A stretch of DNA of 64,000 bases from Phocoena phocoena (lineage: Eukaryota > Chordata > Mammalia > Artiodactyla > Phocoenidae): the NCBI RefSeq assembly GCF_963924675.1, contig NC_089234.1:22845668-22909667 (forward strand), written 5' to 3'. Below the pieces are notes generated by a model. That model searched no databases and was not told the DNA's origin. It worked only from the letters and a program-made list of their open reading frames with translations. Positions 23,485 through 36,657 of the stretch are shown one piece after another. Every line of letters begins with the position of its first letter. The stretch's first letter is position 1. The translations under genes and the position numbers were made by a program.

Positions 23485-25870
23485 TTATTTTATATAATTG
23501 ACATATAGTATTAGTTTCAAGCATGCAACATAATGATCAATACTTGTATATATTGTGAACTGATCACCAAAATAAGTCTAGTTTACATCAGTTGCCATAC
23601 AAAGTTATAGATTTTTTTTCTTGTGATAAGAACTTTTAAGATCTACTCTCTTAGCAACTTTCAAATGTTATTATTAACTATAGTCGCCATGCAGTACAGT
23701 ATATCCCCATGATTTATTTATTGCATAACTGGAAGTTTTAACCTTTTTATCCCCTTCACGCATTTTGTCCACCCCCTACCTTTTATCCTCTGCCTCTGGT
23801 AACCACCAGTCTGTTCTCTGTATCTATGAGCTTGTTTTTTCTATCTATGAGCTTGTTTTATTCCACAGATAAGTGAGATCATACAGTATTTGTCTTTCTC
23901 TGACTTATTTTACTTAGCATAATACCCTCAAGGTCCATCCAAGTTGTTGTAAATGACAAGATTTTCCTTTTTATGGCTAAATAATATTCCATCATGTATA
24001 TATACCACATTTTTTCCCTGATCCATCCACTCATTCATTGATGGACACTTAGGTTGTTTCTGTATCTTGACTATGGTAAATAATGCTGCAGTACACATGG
24101 AGTACAGATATCTCTTTGAAATAATGATTTAGTTTACTTTGGATATATATGCAGAAGAGGAATTGATAGATTATATGGTACTTCTATTTTTTAATTTCTT
24201 GAGGAAATTCCATACTGCTTTCCATAATGGCTGTCCCAGTTTACATTCCCAACAGTAGTGCACTAGGGTTCCTTTTTCCTCATTGTTGCCAACAATTGTT
24301 ATTTGCCTTTTGGGTAATAGCCATTCTAACAGGTGTGAGGTGATATGTCATTGTGGTTTGATTTGCATTTTCCTGATAATTAGTGATGCTGAAGACCTTT
24401 TTGTGTACCTGTTGGCCATCTGTATGTCTTCTCTGGAAAAATGTCTATTCAGATATTCTGCCATTTTTGTTTTTTTGCTATTGAGTCATATAAATTCTTC
24501 CTACATTTTGGATACTGACCCCTTACTGGATATCTGATGTGCAAATATGTTCTCCCATTCAGAAGATTTCCTTTTCATTTTGTTAATGGTTTTCTTTGCT
24601 GTGCAGAAGCTTTTTAGTTTGATGTAGTCCCACTATTTTGCTTTTGTTGACTTTGCTTTTGGTGTCAAATTCAAAAAGTCACTGATAAGACCAATGTCAA
24701 AGAGCTTACTGCTTATGTTTTCTTCTAGAAGTTTTATGGTTTCAGGTCTTACGTGCAAATCTTTAATCCATATTGAGTTATTTGTATATGGCACAAGACA
24801 GAGGTACACTTTAATTCTTTTGCATGTGGCTGTCCAGTTTTCACAATATTATTGAAGACTATCCTTTCCCCATTGTATAATTTTGGTTCTTTTGTTGTAA
24901 ATTCATTGACCATTTATGCATGGGTTTATTCAGGGCTTTGTATTTCTGTTCCATTGATCTGTGTATCTGTTTTTATGGCAATACCATACCATTTTGATTA
25001 CTATAGCTTTGCAACATAATTTGAAATCAGGGAGCATAATGGTTTCAGTTTTATTCTTCTTTCTAACCATTGCTTTGGTTGCTTGGAACCTTTTGTGGTT
25101 CCATGTAAATTTTAAAATTGTTCTATTTCTGTGAAAAATGCTATTGGAATTTTGATCGAGATGATATGAAATCTATTGTTTTGAATCACTTGATTGTTTT
25201 GAGTAGGGTGGACATTTTAACAATAGTAATTCTGCCTATCCATGAGCATGGAATATATCTTTCCATTTTTTTTTTTTTTTTTGTCTTCTTCAATTTCCTT
25301 CATCAATGTCTTACAATTTTCAGTGTACATGTCTTTTGCATCCTTGGTTAAATTTAATCCTAGGTATTTAATTGTTCTTGATGCAATTGTACATGGGAAG
25401 GTTTTCTTAATTTTTCTTTCTGATAGTTTATCATTAGAGTATAGAAACATAATTGTTTTTTGCATATCGAGCTTGTATTCTGCAGCTTTACTGAATTTAC
25501 TAGTCCTACAGAGTTGCTTTTTTTTGTTTTTGATGGAGTCTTTAGGGTTTTCTGTATATAATACCATGTCATCTATAAATAGTGATAGCTTTACTTCTTT
25601 CTCCCCAATTCGGATGCATTTTTTAAAATTTTAGTTGCTTAATAGCTGTGGAAAGGACTTCTAATACTCTGTTGAATAAAAGTCGGGGAATGGGTATCGT
25701 TGTCTTGTTCCTGATCTTAGAGGAAAAGATTTCAGCTTTTCACCATATTATATTAGCTGTGGGCTATAAAATACGGCCTTTATTATGTTGAAATACATTC
25801 CCTCTATACCCACTTTTTGGAGAGTTTTTATCATAAAATGATGTTGCATTCAAATCTAATTTTAAAGTCA
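23485..25870 (-). mobile_element. 5'-truncated L1, antisense (3' UTR and C-terminal half of ORF2)
   Basis: The 3' UTR lies at about 23485-23870 and the ORF2 sequence at about 23870-25870, both read on the minus strand. It is an older L1 than those with the cetartiodactyl tail, judging from divergence. The 5' truncation falls within the RT domain, so endonuclease and ORF1 are absent. The orientation matches nearly all other L1 pieces between 22 and 38.5 kb. Confidence 0.88.
23870..25870 (-). pseudogene. L1 ORF2p remnant (RT to C terminus), broken
   Basis: The best open piece is 25217-25567, which reads MVLYTENPKDSIKN and continues into the palm-to-thumb region. Just upstream of it on the minus strand (plus-strand 25568-25585), the RT box reads FIDD, so both catalytic aspartates are still present. 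The rest is interrupted by stops and frameshifts. In life ORF2p supplies endonuclease and reverse transcriptase for retrotransposition; this copy cannot. Confidence 0.8.
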
Positions 25871-27829
25871 AGTATGGGAGAAATAACTATAGGGTGTATC
25901 TGAGCACTCATTTCTTCCACTGTGAGATGGAAGTTGGCATTACTTGTTACCTGTCCTCCATGAGCCTCCAATAAAATCAGAGGTCAAAATGCTTAGACTC
26001 TTATAAGTTCTTTCCAGTATATAGTCATGTGATAATTAGCTCAAGGTCTCTTTGGGTAAGTATTGACAGGATGTTTATTGTATTAACTTTCAGTGACATT
26101 TCAGGGTTCCAATCCACATTGGAAGTAGCCTCCCATTCAATTCTTGGGAACTGTGTCTGAAAACTAGGGAGGAAAATACTTTTAAGATTTCTGACACCAG
26201 CCTTCTTACAAGATCTTTCACTTTTCTGTTTATACAAGTCAAGCAGTACTCTTATCAGCTGCCTTACTATCTTATCAAGAAAATATTATTGCCACAGATC
26301 ACCAGACAAAAAGGCAGCCTGGTTGCTGCTCTGTCCTTATTTTATATTAAAAAAGAAAAGTCCATCTTGCATCAGGTGGTTAAGTTTCACCACCTGGCCT
26401 CTTCTATGTCCACTGACACTAGGGAGCTCAGTTCCGTAGTAGCATCTCCTAATGCCAATCTTGGCCTACAGAGGATAGTCACCACTAAACCAGGGGTGGG
26501 GTTGAGGTGTGCTTCAGCCAATTTGGAGGGTTCCCAGAAATCTACTCAGGCATTTCTACTCTAATCACAAGTATTAGGGTCTCATATAAGGTCCCTGACT
26601 TTACCCTGGGCTATCTGTCAAGGTTGTTCATGCCATTCTTTGCTGCTCTGCTAACAGACTCTCAGCCTAATTTTTAGCAGGGCACTGGCTTCATTGAAGG
26701 GATTTTTAAAAATTATGTCAGGAAGATCTTCAAGTTTTTATGCCATGCTCTGCTAGTTGGCAGACCTGAGCCTGTCGTCTCTTTCCTCAAATCTTTTCAG
26801 AAATGTAACAAGAGACAGTCACCTCCCAGTCTTTATAATTAGCATTGCCCTATACCATTCAAGTGCCAGAACGATTGCCTAAGTTAATGCTTCCTCTCCT
26901 AATTGTATCTTATTTCAAAACATCACAGGTGATATTATTGGTGACTGTGATATTGCATCATATATCAGAAGTTATCATCACCCTGTTTACTGTCAGCAAT
27001 AACTGATATCTGAGCAGTGAGAGATCCAGTTCCAGAATCCCATCCTAAAAATATATTTTCTAGGACCACTTCTGGAAAAAAACTGTTGAGGCCTTCCCAA
27101 TGATAGAGCTTGATAGAAGGGAATTTGTGAAGGCAGTTTACTTGAAAGGTTATTCCATGAAATAAGAGTGATAGAATCGGTAAGAGAAAATAAAGAAGAA
27201 AAATTTAAATTAAGGGTGAGATTTAAGTTGTTGCTGAGGGCAACAGGGTCCCTGTGAGAACAGAATGCTTCCCTGTGTTAAATGTCCAACAAGCATAGCA
27301 CCTTGCATGAGTTGAGAGTTGCTTTTGGGGGGCATTAACACTAATGCACTTTAGAGCTTTGCAAAAATATGTGAACGAAGCCAACACCTCCCTTTTAGGA
27401 AGTGTCCTGATGTTGAAAAAGAGAGATAAATGGGAGTCTTTCAATCTGTGTGAAACTCTATCACAGCTGGGGCTGAAACCAAAAATGTGCAGAAAACAAA
27501 CTAATATGCTATGTACAGGATTCAGAGTGTGTCTTAACCAAGGTCCTCTTGAAAATATAGCTGGAAATAAAATTTACATATTAACAGTATGGTAGGAGGA
27601 GGGAGGGGATGGGTAGGGTCACATAATCCTAGCGCCTAGGAATAAAGAACTGAACATGACCTCAGTTTTACTAAACCCAGTGACTTCTAAGTCACATGGG
27701 ATAACTTGGAGCAGACTGTATAAAACTAGCATTCGCTTGTTGAGGAGAGGTAGAAGGATTTTCTTCTGGCTCTCTCCTACCTCTTCTCTCATCAACATTT
27801 GCCATTTGCCCACAGAGCTTATCTTTAAA
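25871..27829. other. Unassigned DNA
   Basis: No family was recognised with confidence. Parts (about 26.0-27.1 kb) have the composition of an old LTR or ERV segment, but I could not name it. Open frames of up to 95 codons carry no recognised domain. Confidence 0.4.
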
Positions 27830-28655
27830 AAAAAATTTTTTTTTCATTTGTTAACAGTTTTATTGAGATGTAATTCACATACCATACAATTCACCCATTT
27901 AAAGTGTACAATTCAATTAATTTTTGGTATGTTACCTTATTGATTTTTAATTGTGGTAAAATGTTTATAACATAATTTTATTTTAATCATTTTGAGTGTA
28001 CAATTTAGTGGCACTAACTACATTCACAGTATTGTGTGACAATTTCTACTATTTCTAAAACTTTTCATAACCTTGAACAGAAACTTTGTAACCATTAAGC
28101 AATAACTCCCTCATTTATCCCTCTTCCTCCCTCCTTCTAGCCCCCTCTAATCTACTTTCTGTCTCTATGAATTTGCCTATTCTAGATACCTCATATAAGT
28201 GGAATCGTACAATATCTGTTCTTTTGTGTCTACTTTATTTGACCTAGCATATGTTTTCAAAGTTCCTCTGTGTTGTAGCAGGTTATCAGTATTTCATTCC
28301 TTTCTAAGGCTGAATGATATTATATTGTATAGATATATTACATTTGTTTATCCATGTTCATTCATTCATTGAGGGACATTTGTGTTATTTCCACCTTTGG
28401 ATATTGTGAATATGCTCCAGTTAACACTGGCATACAAGTATCTGAATCTCTGCTTTCAAACTTTTTGAGTTCGTTCTTATTTTTGAAAGATACAGAATTC
28501 TATGTTACTGATTGAATTTTTTCTTTCTATGCTTTAAAGATCTTATTTCATTTTCCTGAAGTCTTCAGAGTTTCTAATGAAAAGTCAGTCAGTTTTTACT
28601 GTTATCATGTATGTGATGTGTTGTTGTATTTGTCTGACTACTTTTAAGATTATTT
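27830..28655 (-). mobile_element. Old L1 pieces, antisense (3' UTR, ORF2 end, ORF1-like)
   Basis: The 3' UTR ('gttttattgagatgtaattcacata', 'gtacaatttagtggc') runs to about 28190. ORF2 C-terminal sequence ('ctcatataagtggaatcgtac', 'ctgaatgatattatattgtat') runs to about 28480. The stretch 28490-28655 looks like ORF1 C-terminal sequence. The order suggests one internally deleted element or two fragments side by side. Confidence 0.65.
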
Positions 28656-29110
28656 TTCAAGCTTTATTGAAATTGAGATATAATTGACATATAACATTGT
28701 GTAAGTTTAAGACGTACAACATGATAATTCAATACAAGTGTATATTGTGACATGATTACCACTATATGGTTAGTTAGCACATTCATAACCTCACAAAATT
28801 ACCATTTTTGTTGTTGTTTTGTGATGAGAATATTTAAAGCTGATTCAGCAACTTTAAAGTAGAGTTGACCCTTGAGTAACTCAGGTGTTCGGAGGGTAGA
28901 TCTCCCATGCAGTTGAAAAATCTGTGTATAATTTAACAACTGGCCATCCTTACAGTTCTGCATCCAACCAACTGCAGATCATGTAGGAGTGTAGTACTTA
29001 TTTGTTGAAAAGAAAACCCATGTACAAGTGGACTCACATAGTTCAAACCCATGTCCAAGGGTCAACTGTATACGATACAGGATTGTTAACTACAGTCACC
29101 ACAGGGCTTT
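28656..29110 (-). mobile_element. L1 3' UTR fragment, antisense, split by MER2
   Basis: Left part: 'caagctttattgaaattgag', 'taacattgtgtaagtttaag'. Right part after the DNA element: 'gattgttaactacagtcacc', which resumes the L1 3' UTR text. The two parts join across the TA target. Confidence 0.75.
28862..29068 (-). mobile_element. MER2-type TcMar-Tigger MITE, reverse orientation
   Basis: Termini 'gagttgacccttgag' and 'ccaagggtcaactg' with TA at 28860-28861 and 29069-29070. The 'gtggactcacatagttcaaaccc' side lies at the right, so the element is inverted relative to the copy at 16.93 kb. It lies within an antisense L1 3' UTR. Confidence 0.88.
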
Positions 29111-29925
29111 AATTTCTTGCCTTTCCAGGTGTGTCATCAGGCCTCTCTGGATATGTGTTGTGTGAACTGGATCTCATTTAATGGCATCGTGTTTTTCTGA
29201 AGCTAGAATTGGGCAGAACTGTAGCCTCTGTGAGTATTGTTCATTCAAGCTTCATTACTAAAGGTGCTTTGGCTTATACCACAATGCACATGATGAAACC
29301 CATACCAGAGTGGACTCTCAATTCAAGGGTCCAAACCAGCTGGAAGTGTTAGGTAACATGACAGTGGTGACTGGGGCTTCTTAATGTCCAGGTAGGGTCT
29401 AGGAGGTAAGTCATACCAGGTAAACATAGAGATAGATGCAAACAGAATGCTTCTACTGAGGTCTGTTGCATTGAAACAGTCAGTACACACAATGCATATA
29501 TGTCATTCACAGACCATGAGTTATATTTAATTCACAATCAGATATCAGTTATATTCTTCTTTCAAGGAGCACATGCAAAAGAGTTAAAACACAGTAAGAC
29601 TGGTGGTGTTTTATTACTATCTATTGAGCTTTTTTCTGGGTCTTTATGGCTCTTCACAAAAGGAAATATCTAAAATGACACCCTTTATAAGTGGATCTAT
29701 ATCAAGACTATTTGAGACATCCCTGGTCACTCAAGCTATGCTTTATTCAAACAAAACTTTTGTGAAAAGTTCTTTTTAAAGATATACACTTTCTTTAAAG
29801 AAATACACTCTATCTTCTTATTCAGGCCATGTCCTAGTCAAGGTCACAGTCATAAGATATAACTTATTGAAGAGTTGAACCATTTTCAAGTTGATGATTA
29901 GTAGGGTTTTTATTGTCCCCCTTTG
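29111..29925. other. Unassigned DNA
   Basis: No supported gene or repeat family. Confidence 0.5.
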
Positions 29926-30320
29926 TTTTTCTTTAAAGACTTTTTAGAGCAGTTTTCAGTTCACAACAAAATTGAGAGAAAGGTACAGTGATTTCCCACA
30001 TACCCCCTGACCCCACACATGAATATACTCCCTTATTATCAAAATAACTCACCAAAATGGTATAATTTTTTCCAAGAGTGAACCTACATTGAGAAGTCAA
30101 TCTCCCAAAGTTCATAGTTTATCTTAGGGTTCACTCTTGGTGTTTTATATCCTATGGGTTTGGACAAATGTGTTGTGACATATATCTATCATTATAATAC
30201 CGCACAAAGTATTATCATCCCTCTAAAAATCCTGCGCACTCTGACAATTTATCTTTCTCACTCCCTGACCCCCAATCACTGATATTTCTGTTTTTAATTA
30301 TACCAGACTCTTGATATCAT
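29926..30320 (-). mobile_element. Older L1 3' UTR fragment, antisense
   Basis: Reversed text of an old mammalian L1 3' region: 'gagcagttttcagttcacaac', 'gtgatttcccacatacccc', 'ttagggttcactcttggtgtt'. It carries no coding sequence. Confidence 0.7.
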
Positions 30321-30372
30321 TCAGGCATAACTGACAATTAAATTGATAAGATTTAAAGTGTACAACATGAGA

Positions 30373-30411
<39 letters not shown>

Positions 30412-30675
30412 GAAAGAATTACCCCATCAAGCTAAACACCTCACACACTTACCTACAATATTGTTTCTTTGTTTAGTGAGAATATTTAAGTTCCACTCTA
30501 TTAGCAAATTTATATTATACAGTACCGTGTTATGAACTGTGCTCACCATGTTATACATTAGATCCTCAGACTTATTTATCTTATACCTAAAAGTGTATAT
30601 ACCCTTTTACCAACCTCTCCCTGTTTCTCCTATCCCTAAACAACTACTCTTCTGTGATTTTATGAGTTCGATTTA
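30321..30675 (-). mobile_element. Left part of an older split L1 ('L1-D'), 3' UTR, antisense
   Basis: Reversed 3' UTR including a (CA)n expansion, 'ctcacacacttacctacaata' and 'gcaaatttatattatacagta'. It stops just before the ORF2 end, in 'tatgagttcg'. The continuation is found at 36658 after the inserted L1-A. Confidence 0.72.
30375..30409. repeat. (CA)n microsatellite
   Basis: About 17 uninterrupted AC units within an old L1 3' UTR. It is a candidate polymorphic marker. Confidence 0.97.
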
Positions 30676-30999
30676 TTTATATATTTATTAGTTATTTTAT
30701 TTTATTTATTTTCATTAAATTATAGTTGATGTACATTATGTTAGTTTCAGATGTACAACATAGTAATTCATTGTTTATATAGATTTAAAAATATTAACTA
30801 TTGCCTATACTGTACAGTATGTCCTGTAGCTTGTTTATTTTATACATAGACATTTTTGTACCTTTTAAGCTGCTACCTCTATATTGCCCCTCCCTTCATC
30901 CCTCCCCCCATCTCCCTACTGGTAACCACTAGTTTGTTACGTTTCTGCTTGGTTATATTCATTCTTTTTCTTTTTTAGATTCTACATATAAGTGATAAA

Positions 31000-33900
31000 A
31001 TACGGTATTTGTCTTTCTCTGACTTATTTCAGTAAGCACAATACCCTACAGGCCTATCCATGTTTTGGCAAAAGGCAAAATTTTATTCCTTTTTATGGAT
31101 GACTAATATTCCGTTACCCATTATTGTGGGTGTGTGTGTGAGTGTATATTTGTATACTCTCTTTACGCATACATATGTTGATGGACACAGGTTGCTTTCA
31201 TATCTTGGCTATTATAAATAATGCTACTATGAACATTGGTGTGCATATATCTTTTCAAATTAGTGTTTTTGTTTTCTTTCAATATTTATCCAGGAGCAAA
31301 ATTGCTGGATCACATGGTAGTTCTATCTTCGGTTTTACGAGGAATCCCTGTACTGTTTTCCACAGTGGCTGCACAAATTTACATCCCCACCACCAGTGTA
31401 CTAGGACTCTTTCATCCATATCCTTGCCAACATTTGGCTACTTGTGGTTGTTTTGACAGCAGCCATTTTGTTAGGTGAGAGGTCAAATTTCATTGTGGTT
31501 TTGAGTTGCATCTGCCTGATGATTTGCAATGTTCAGCATTTTCTCATATGCCTGTTGGCCATCTCTATGTCTTCTTTGGAAAACTATCTATTCAGGTTTT
31601 CTGCCCGTTTTTAAATTTCGGGTTTTTTTCTTTTGATATTGTTTTGTATGAGCTGTTTATATATGTTGGATACAAATGCCTTATGAGACAAATCACTTCA
31701 AATACTTTCTCCCATCAGGTTTTTTCATTTTATCAATGGCTTCCTTTGCTGTACAAAAGCTTTTACGTTTAAGTAGGTACCATTTGTTTATTTCTGCATT
31801 TGTTTCCTTTGCTTTAGGAGACAGATTAAAAAAATATTGCTAAGACTACTGCTTATATATTTAAAACAGATTACCAACAAGGTCCTACTGTATATCACAG
31901 GGAACTCTGCTCAACATTTTGTAATAACCTAAATGGGAAAAGAATTTGAAAAAGAATAGATACATGTATATACGTAAAACAAAATATTAATTTTCCAATC
32001 CATGAACATGGGATATCTTTCCATTTCTTTGTATCATTTTCAACATCCTTCATCAGCACTTTATAGTTTTCAGCATATAGGACTTTCACCACAAGTTTAT
32101 TCCTAGGTATTTTATTCTTTTGGATGTGACTGTAAATGGAATTGTTTTCTTGATTTCTTTTTCCGATAATTCATTATTTGTGTATAGAAAAGCAACAGAT
32201 TTCTGTATATGAATCTTGTATCCTGCAACTTAATTCCTTTATTAGTTCTAACAGTTTTTTTGGTGGAGACTTTAGCATTTTGTATATAAAGTATCATGTC
32301 TACCACAAATAGTGACTGATTTACTTATTCCCTTGCAATAGATATCTTTTATTTCTTTTTCTTGTCTGATTTCTGGGTCTAGGACTTCCAGTTTTATGTT
32401 AAATACAAGTGGCAAGAGTGGGCATCCTTGCCTTCCTTATTTTAGAGAAAAAGCTTTCAGCTTTTCATCATTCAATACGATATTAGCTGTGGTTTTGTCA
32501 AAAATGGTCTTTATTATGTTGAGATATAGTCCCTCTATATCAACTTTGATGATAATTATTATCATGAATCGTTTTCGAATTTTGTCAAATGACTGTTCTC
32601 ATTCTACTGAGATTATAATGTGCATTTTATTTGTCACTTTGTTAATGTGGTGTGTCACATTGATTGATTTGTGGATATTGAACCATCCTTGTACCCCTGG
32701 AATAAGTCCCACATCATCATGGTGTATAATCTTTTTAATATATTGTTGTATTAGTTTTGCTAATATTTTGCTGAGGATTTTTGCATCTGTATTCATCAGA
32801 GATAGTGGCCTGTAATTTTCTTTTCTAGGTAGTGTCTTTGTCTCATTTGGGTATCAGGGTAATTGCAGCCTCATAGAATAAATTTTGGAGTGTCCCCTCC
32901 TCTCTTCAATTTTTTGTAACAGTTTGAGAAGAATAGTTGTTAGTTCTTCTTTATATGTTTCATAGAAATCCCATGTGAAGCCATCTGTCCTGGACTTTTT
33001 TTGCTGGGAGTTTTTTGATTACTGATTCAATTTCACTACTAAGGATCAGTCTGTTCAGATTATCTATTCCTTCCTGATTCAGTTTTGGAAGGTTGTGTGT
33101 TTCTAGGAATTTATCTATTTCTTCTAGGTTGTCCGTTTTGTTGGCATATAACTATTCATAGTATTCTCAGGATTTTTTGTATCTCTGTGATGTTAGTTGT
33201 AATTTTGCCTCTTTCATTTCTTATTTTGTTTATGTGGTTCCTCTCTATTTTTCTTAATGAGTCTGGCTAAAAGTTTCTCAATTCTGTTTATCTTTTCCAA
33301 AAAACAGCTCTTAGTTTTATTGATCTTTTCTATTTTTTTGATCCTACTTTATTTCCTCTCTGATCTTTATTATTTACATCCTTATGCCGACTTTGGATTT
33401 TTGTTTCTCTTTTCCTTATTCCTATAGATGGGAGTTTAGGTTGTTGATTTGAGATTGCTCTTGTTTCTTGAGGTAACTATAAACTTCCCTCTAAAACTGC
33501 TTTTGCTATGTCAATAGATTTTGGAAAGCTGTGTTTTTCTTTTCATTTGCCTCAAGGTATTGTCTGATTTCCTCTTTGATTTCTTCATTGACCCTTTTTT
33601 TTTTTTTTTTTGAGTAGCATGTTGTTTAGTCTCCACTTCTTTGTGTTTTTTCCACTTTTCTTAATGTAGTTGATTTCTAGTTTCATACTGTTGTGGTCAG
33701 AAAAATGCTTGCTATAATTTCTATCCTATTAAATTTCTTGAGACTTGTTTTGTGACCTAGCATGTGATCTATTCTGGAGACTGTTCTATCTGCACTTGAA
33801 AATAATGTGTATTCTTCTGTTTTTGAATGGCATGTACTGTAGACTAAATCCAGTGGATCTAATGTGTCATTTAAGACCACTGCTTCCTTATTGCTTTTTG

Positions 33901-34350
33901 TCTCTCTGGATGATTTGTCCAACGATGTAAGTGGGATGTTACAGTCCTCTACTCTTATTGTATTACTGTCAATTTCTCCCATTAAATACATTAATATTTA
34001 CTTTATAAATGTAGGTTCTCCTATATTAGCTGCATATCTGTTAACAAGGGCAGTATCCTCTTTTTGAATTGATCCCTTTATCATTACATAATGCCCTCTT
34101 TTGTGTTTTGTTACATACTTTGTTTGAAAATCTACCTTGTCTGATGTGAGTATTGCTATGTCTGTTTTCTTTTTATTTCCATTTGCATGGTATATATTTT
34201 TCCATTCCCACACTTTCAGTGTGTGTGTCTCTTTGCCTCTCAAGTGAATCTCTCGTAGGCAGCATACAGATGAGTCTTATTTTTTATCGAATTGGCTACC
34301 CTATGTCTTTTGATTGGAGCATTTAGTCCACTGACATTTAAAGCGATTAT
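31000..34350 (-). pseudogene. L1-A ORF2p remnant (endonuclease, RT, C-terminal domain)
   Basis: Endonuclease: a minus-strand frame at 33998-34243 includes WKNIYHANGNKKKTDIAIL. Another at 33683-33991 includes VEDCNIPL (the GDFN-like site keeps D and N) and SRIDHMLGHK, so the Asp in the IDH block is kept. The final SDH block is broken by a frame change. RT: a frame at 32599-32796 includes [18 protein letters not shown]. The catalytic box near 32298-32306 reads VVD, so the first Asp of the ADD triplet is lost. The protein cannot be made whole: there are multiple stops and a deletion of about 0.5 kb at the 31.86-31.99 kb patch. Confidence 0.85.
31862..31990 (+). mobile_element. L1 3' UTR patch in opposite orientation inside L1-A
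   Basis: Plus-strand cetartiodactyl L1 3' UTR sequence ('caaggtcctactgtatatcac', 'gggaactctgctcaacatt') embedded in minus-strand ORF2. It has neither the natural L1 3' end nor a poly-A tail. Compared with the other antisense ORF2 copy in this window (24.69-25.22 kb), about 0.5 kb of ORF2 is absent at this point. Confidence 0.8.
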
Positions 34351-34859
34351 TGATAGGTGGCTACTTACTGCTATTTTGTTACTTGCTTTCTGGTTGTTTT
34401 TGTACTTCTTTTCTCTCCTTTTTTTCTTCTTTAGTCTCTTCCCTTGTGATTTGACGATTTTCTTTGGTGGTATTCTTGTGTTCCTTTCTCTCTATTTTTC
34501 TGTGTATCTGTTATAGATTTGATTTGTGGTTACCATCTGGTTCATATATGTTGAACCTATAACTGTACATACTGTTTTTAAACTGGTATTCATTTAAGTG
34601 CAAACATTCTAAAATATCTGGTTTTTTTACTCCCTTCTCACACACTTTGTGTTTTTGATGATCTATTTTACATCTTCATTTCTATCTCTTTACTGTTTGT
34701 AGTTGTTATATCTTACAATTTTTCTCTTTTAATCTTTGTACTAGCTTAAGTGTTCGATTCATAGGCTTTACTATTTTTGCCTTCCCTAGTGAGAGTTTTT
34801 CTATCCTATAAAATGTTTTATTGCTGTAGCCTTTTCTTTTCCACTTAAAGAAGACACTC

Positions 34860-35620
34860 CAACACTTTCCATAAGGTCAGTTTAGTACTGATGAACTCTT
34901 TTACATTTTGCGTGTCTGAGAAGTTTTCTCTCTCCTTCAGTTCTGAATAATAACCTTGCTGTGTAGAGTATCCTAGGTTGTAGGGCTTTTTCCTTTCATC
35001 ACTCTAAATATATCATGCCACTCCCTTCTGTCCTGCAAAGTCTCGGCATAAAAGTCAGCTGATTGCTTTATAGGCATTCCCTTATATGTTACTCTTTGTT
35101 TTTTTCATGGTGCCTTTAAAATTCTGTCTTTACCTTTAATTTTGCCATTTTAATTAGAAAATGTTTTGGTGTGTGGGTCTTTTTAGGCTCATCTTGTTCG
35201 GGACTCTCTGTACTTCCTGTATCAGGATATCTGTTTCCTTCTTCACCTTCAGGTGGTTTTCAGCCACAGTTTCATCAAATACAATATCTACCATTTTCTC
35301 TCACACTTCTCCTTCCTGGACCCCTATATTGCTAGTGTTAGTATGCTTGCTGTTGTCTCAAAGCTTCTTTAGACAATCCTCATTTTGAAAAAATTTGTTT
35401 TCCTTTTTCCATTCTGATTGGGTGATTTACATTATTCTATCTTCCAGAATGCTATGTGTTCTTCTATATCACTGAGTCTACTATGTATTCCTTCTAATGT
35501 ACTTTTCATTTCAGTTTTTGTATTCTTCAGCTCTGTTTTTGTCTTATATTTTCTAGTTTCTTGTTAAAAGTCGCACTGTATTCATCTCTTTTCCCTCGTT
35601 CAGTTAGCCTTCTTAGTACT
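34860..35620 (-). pseudogene. L1-A ORF1p remnant
   Basis: On the minus strand the text matches the C-terminal half of L1 ORF1p, the RNA-binding, trimer-forming protein: an RRM-like part near 35.1-35.3 kb and the C-terminal domain near 34.9-35.05 kb ('agagtgatgaaaggaaaaagc' on the minus strand). No frame longer than about 75 codons survives. Confidence 0.65.
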
Positions 35621-36657
35621 ATTGCCTTGTACTCTTTATCTGGTAAATTATTTGTTTAGTTAGGCTTTTTCAGTTGTTTTTCTTATTCTTTTTTTCTTTT
35701 TTAAATATATGCCTCTGTCTTCTCATTCTGTTTAACTTTATCTCTCTGAAACTAGGTGAACCAGTTACCTGTCCTGATCTTGAAGGTGTGTCCTTGTGTG
35801 GGAGAATCCTTATGCAGTCTGTGTCTGCCCAATGGCTTTGGCAGGGGAGCTGAATCTAACCTAAGCACGAGTCATGTCTTTTCTCTGAGTGTGCTGGCAG
35901 CCACCCTGTTAGTGGGAGGTAAGGCTGAAGATGGAGGGGAGGTAGGGCCAGAGCTAGGTGTGAGCTCAAGTTTCTTCCATGCTCAGTGGCTATCAAAGCC
36001 CTATCAGAGGCAGGATTAGGTCCAGGTTGGCTTCATTCCCTTTAAGTGTGTGCACTCTCCTTAGCAATGTCACCTCTGCCATACTGGAGAGCAGTGCCAG
36101 AGCAAGAGGTGCTAGCAAAGTTGCTTGGTGTGAGCTGGGGTAGGCACTGGGGTATGCAGTTGTGAGAAAACAGCCAGAATCCAAGGCAGTTTTCAATCTG
36201 CTCCCTCCATGCTGTTCCCAGGAGTGAGCAAGCATGTCTGTATGCTCTTCATGAGTGGAGTCCCGGTTTCATACAGCCCTCCGGTGAGTCCCACTGTTTT
36301 TCACGACCAGCTAAGGAAACTCGTCTTTCTGGTGTGAGACCCCAGGTCTGGGGCACATAACCTATGGCTTTAACCCCTCACTACCCAGGGAGGATCCAGG
36401 AGCCCATAATATTCTCCTCCTCTTCTGTGTCCCCTGCTAGGGCTATAGGTCCTGACCCAATTGCTTTTTCTTCTTCCTACCCAATTTTTTTGTGGGTCTT
36501 TCTATATAGCTTTGGCTGTAGAAGAACCTTTCTGCCAGTCTTCATATTGTTTTCAGTGAGAGTTGCCCCACATGTAGATGTATTTTTGATGTGTTCATGG
36601 GGGTGGTAGGGGGAGGTGAGCTCAGCATCTTCCTACTCTGCCATCTTGACCTCCCTC

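Larger units (their letters stand above)
30676..36657 (-). mobile_element. Nearly full-length L1 ('L1-A'), antisense
   Basis: From right to left on the minus strand: the 5' end near 36657 (minus-strand 'ggaggtcaagatggcagagta'), the 5' UTR to about 35.6 kb, ORF1 about 35.6-34.86 kb, a spacer, ORF2 about 34.35-31.0 kb, and a 3' UTR to about 30.68 kb. A foreign patch sits at about 31862-31990 with part of ORF2 missing there. All reading frames are broken. It lies inside an older antisense L1, whose parts are at 30321-30675 and 36658-37130. Confidence 0.88.

Noticed and set aside
30375..30409. Direct repeats that might be taken for a CRISPR-like array
   Set aside because: It is a dinucleotide microsatellite. 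No regularly spaced repeats with unique spacers exist here.
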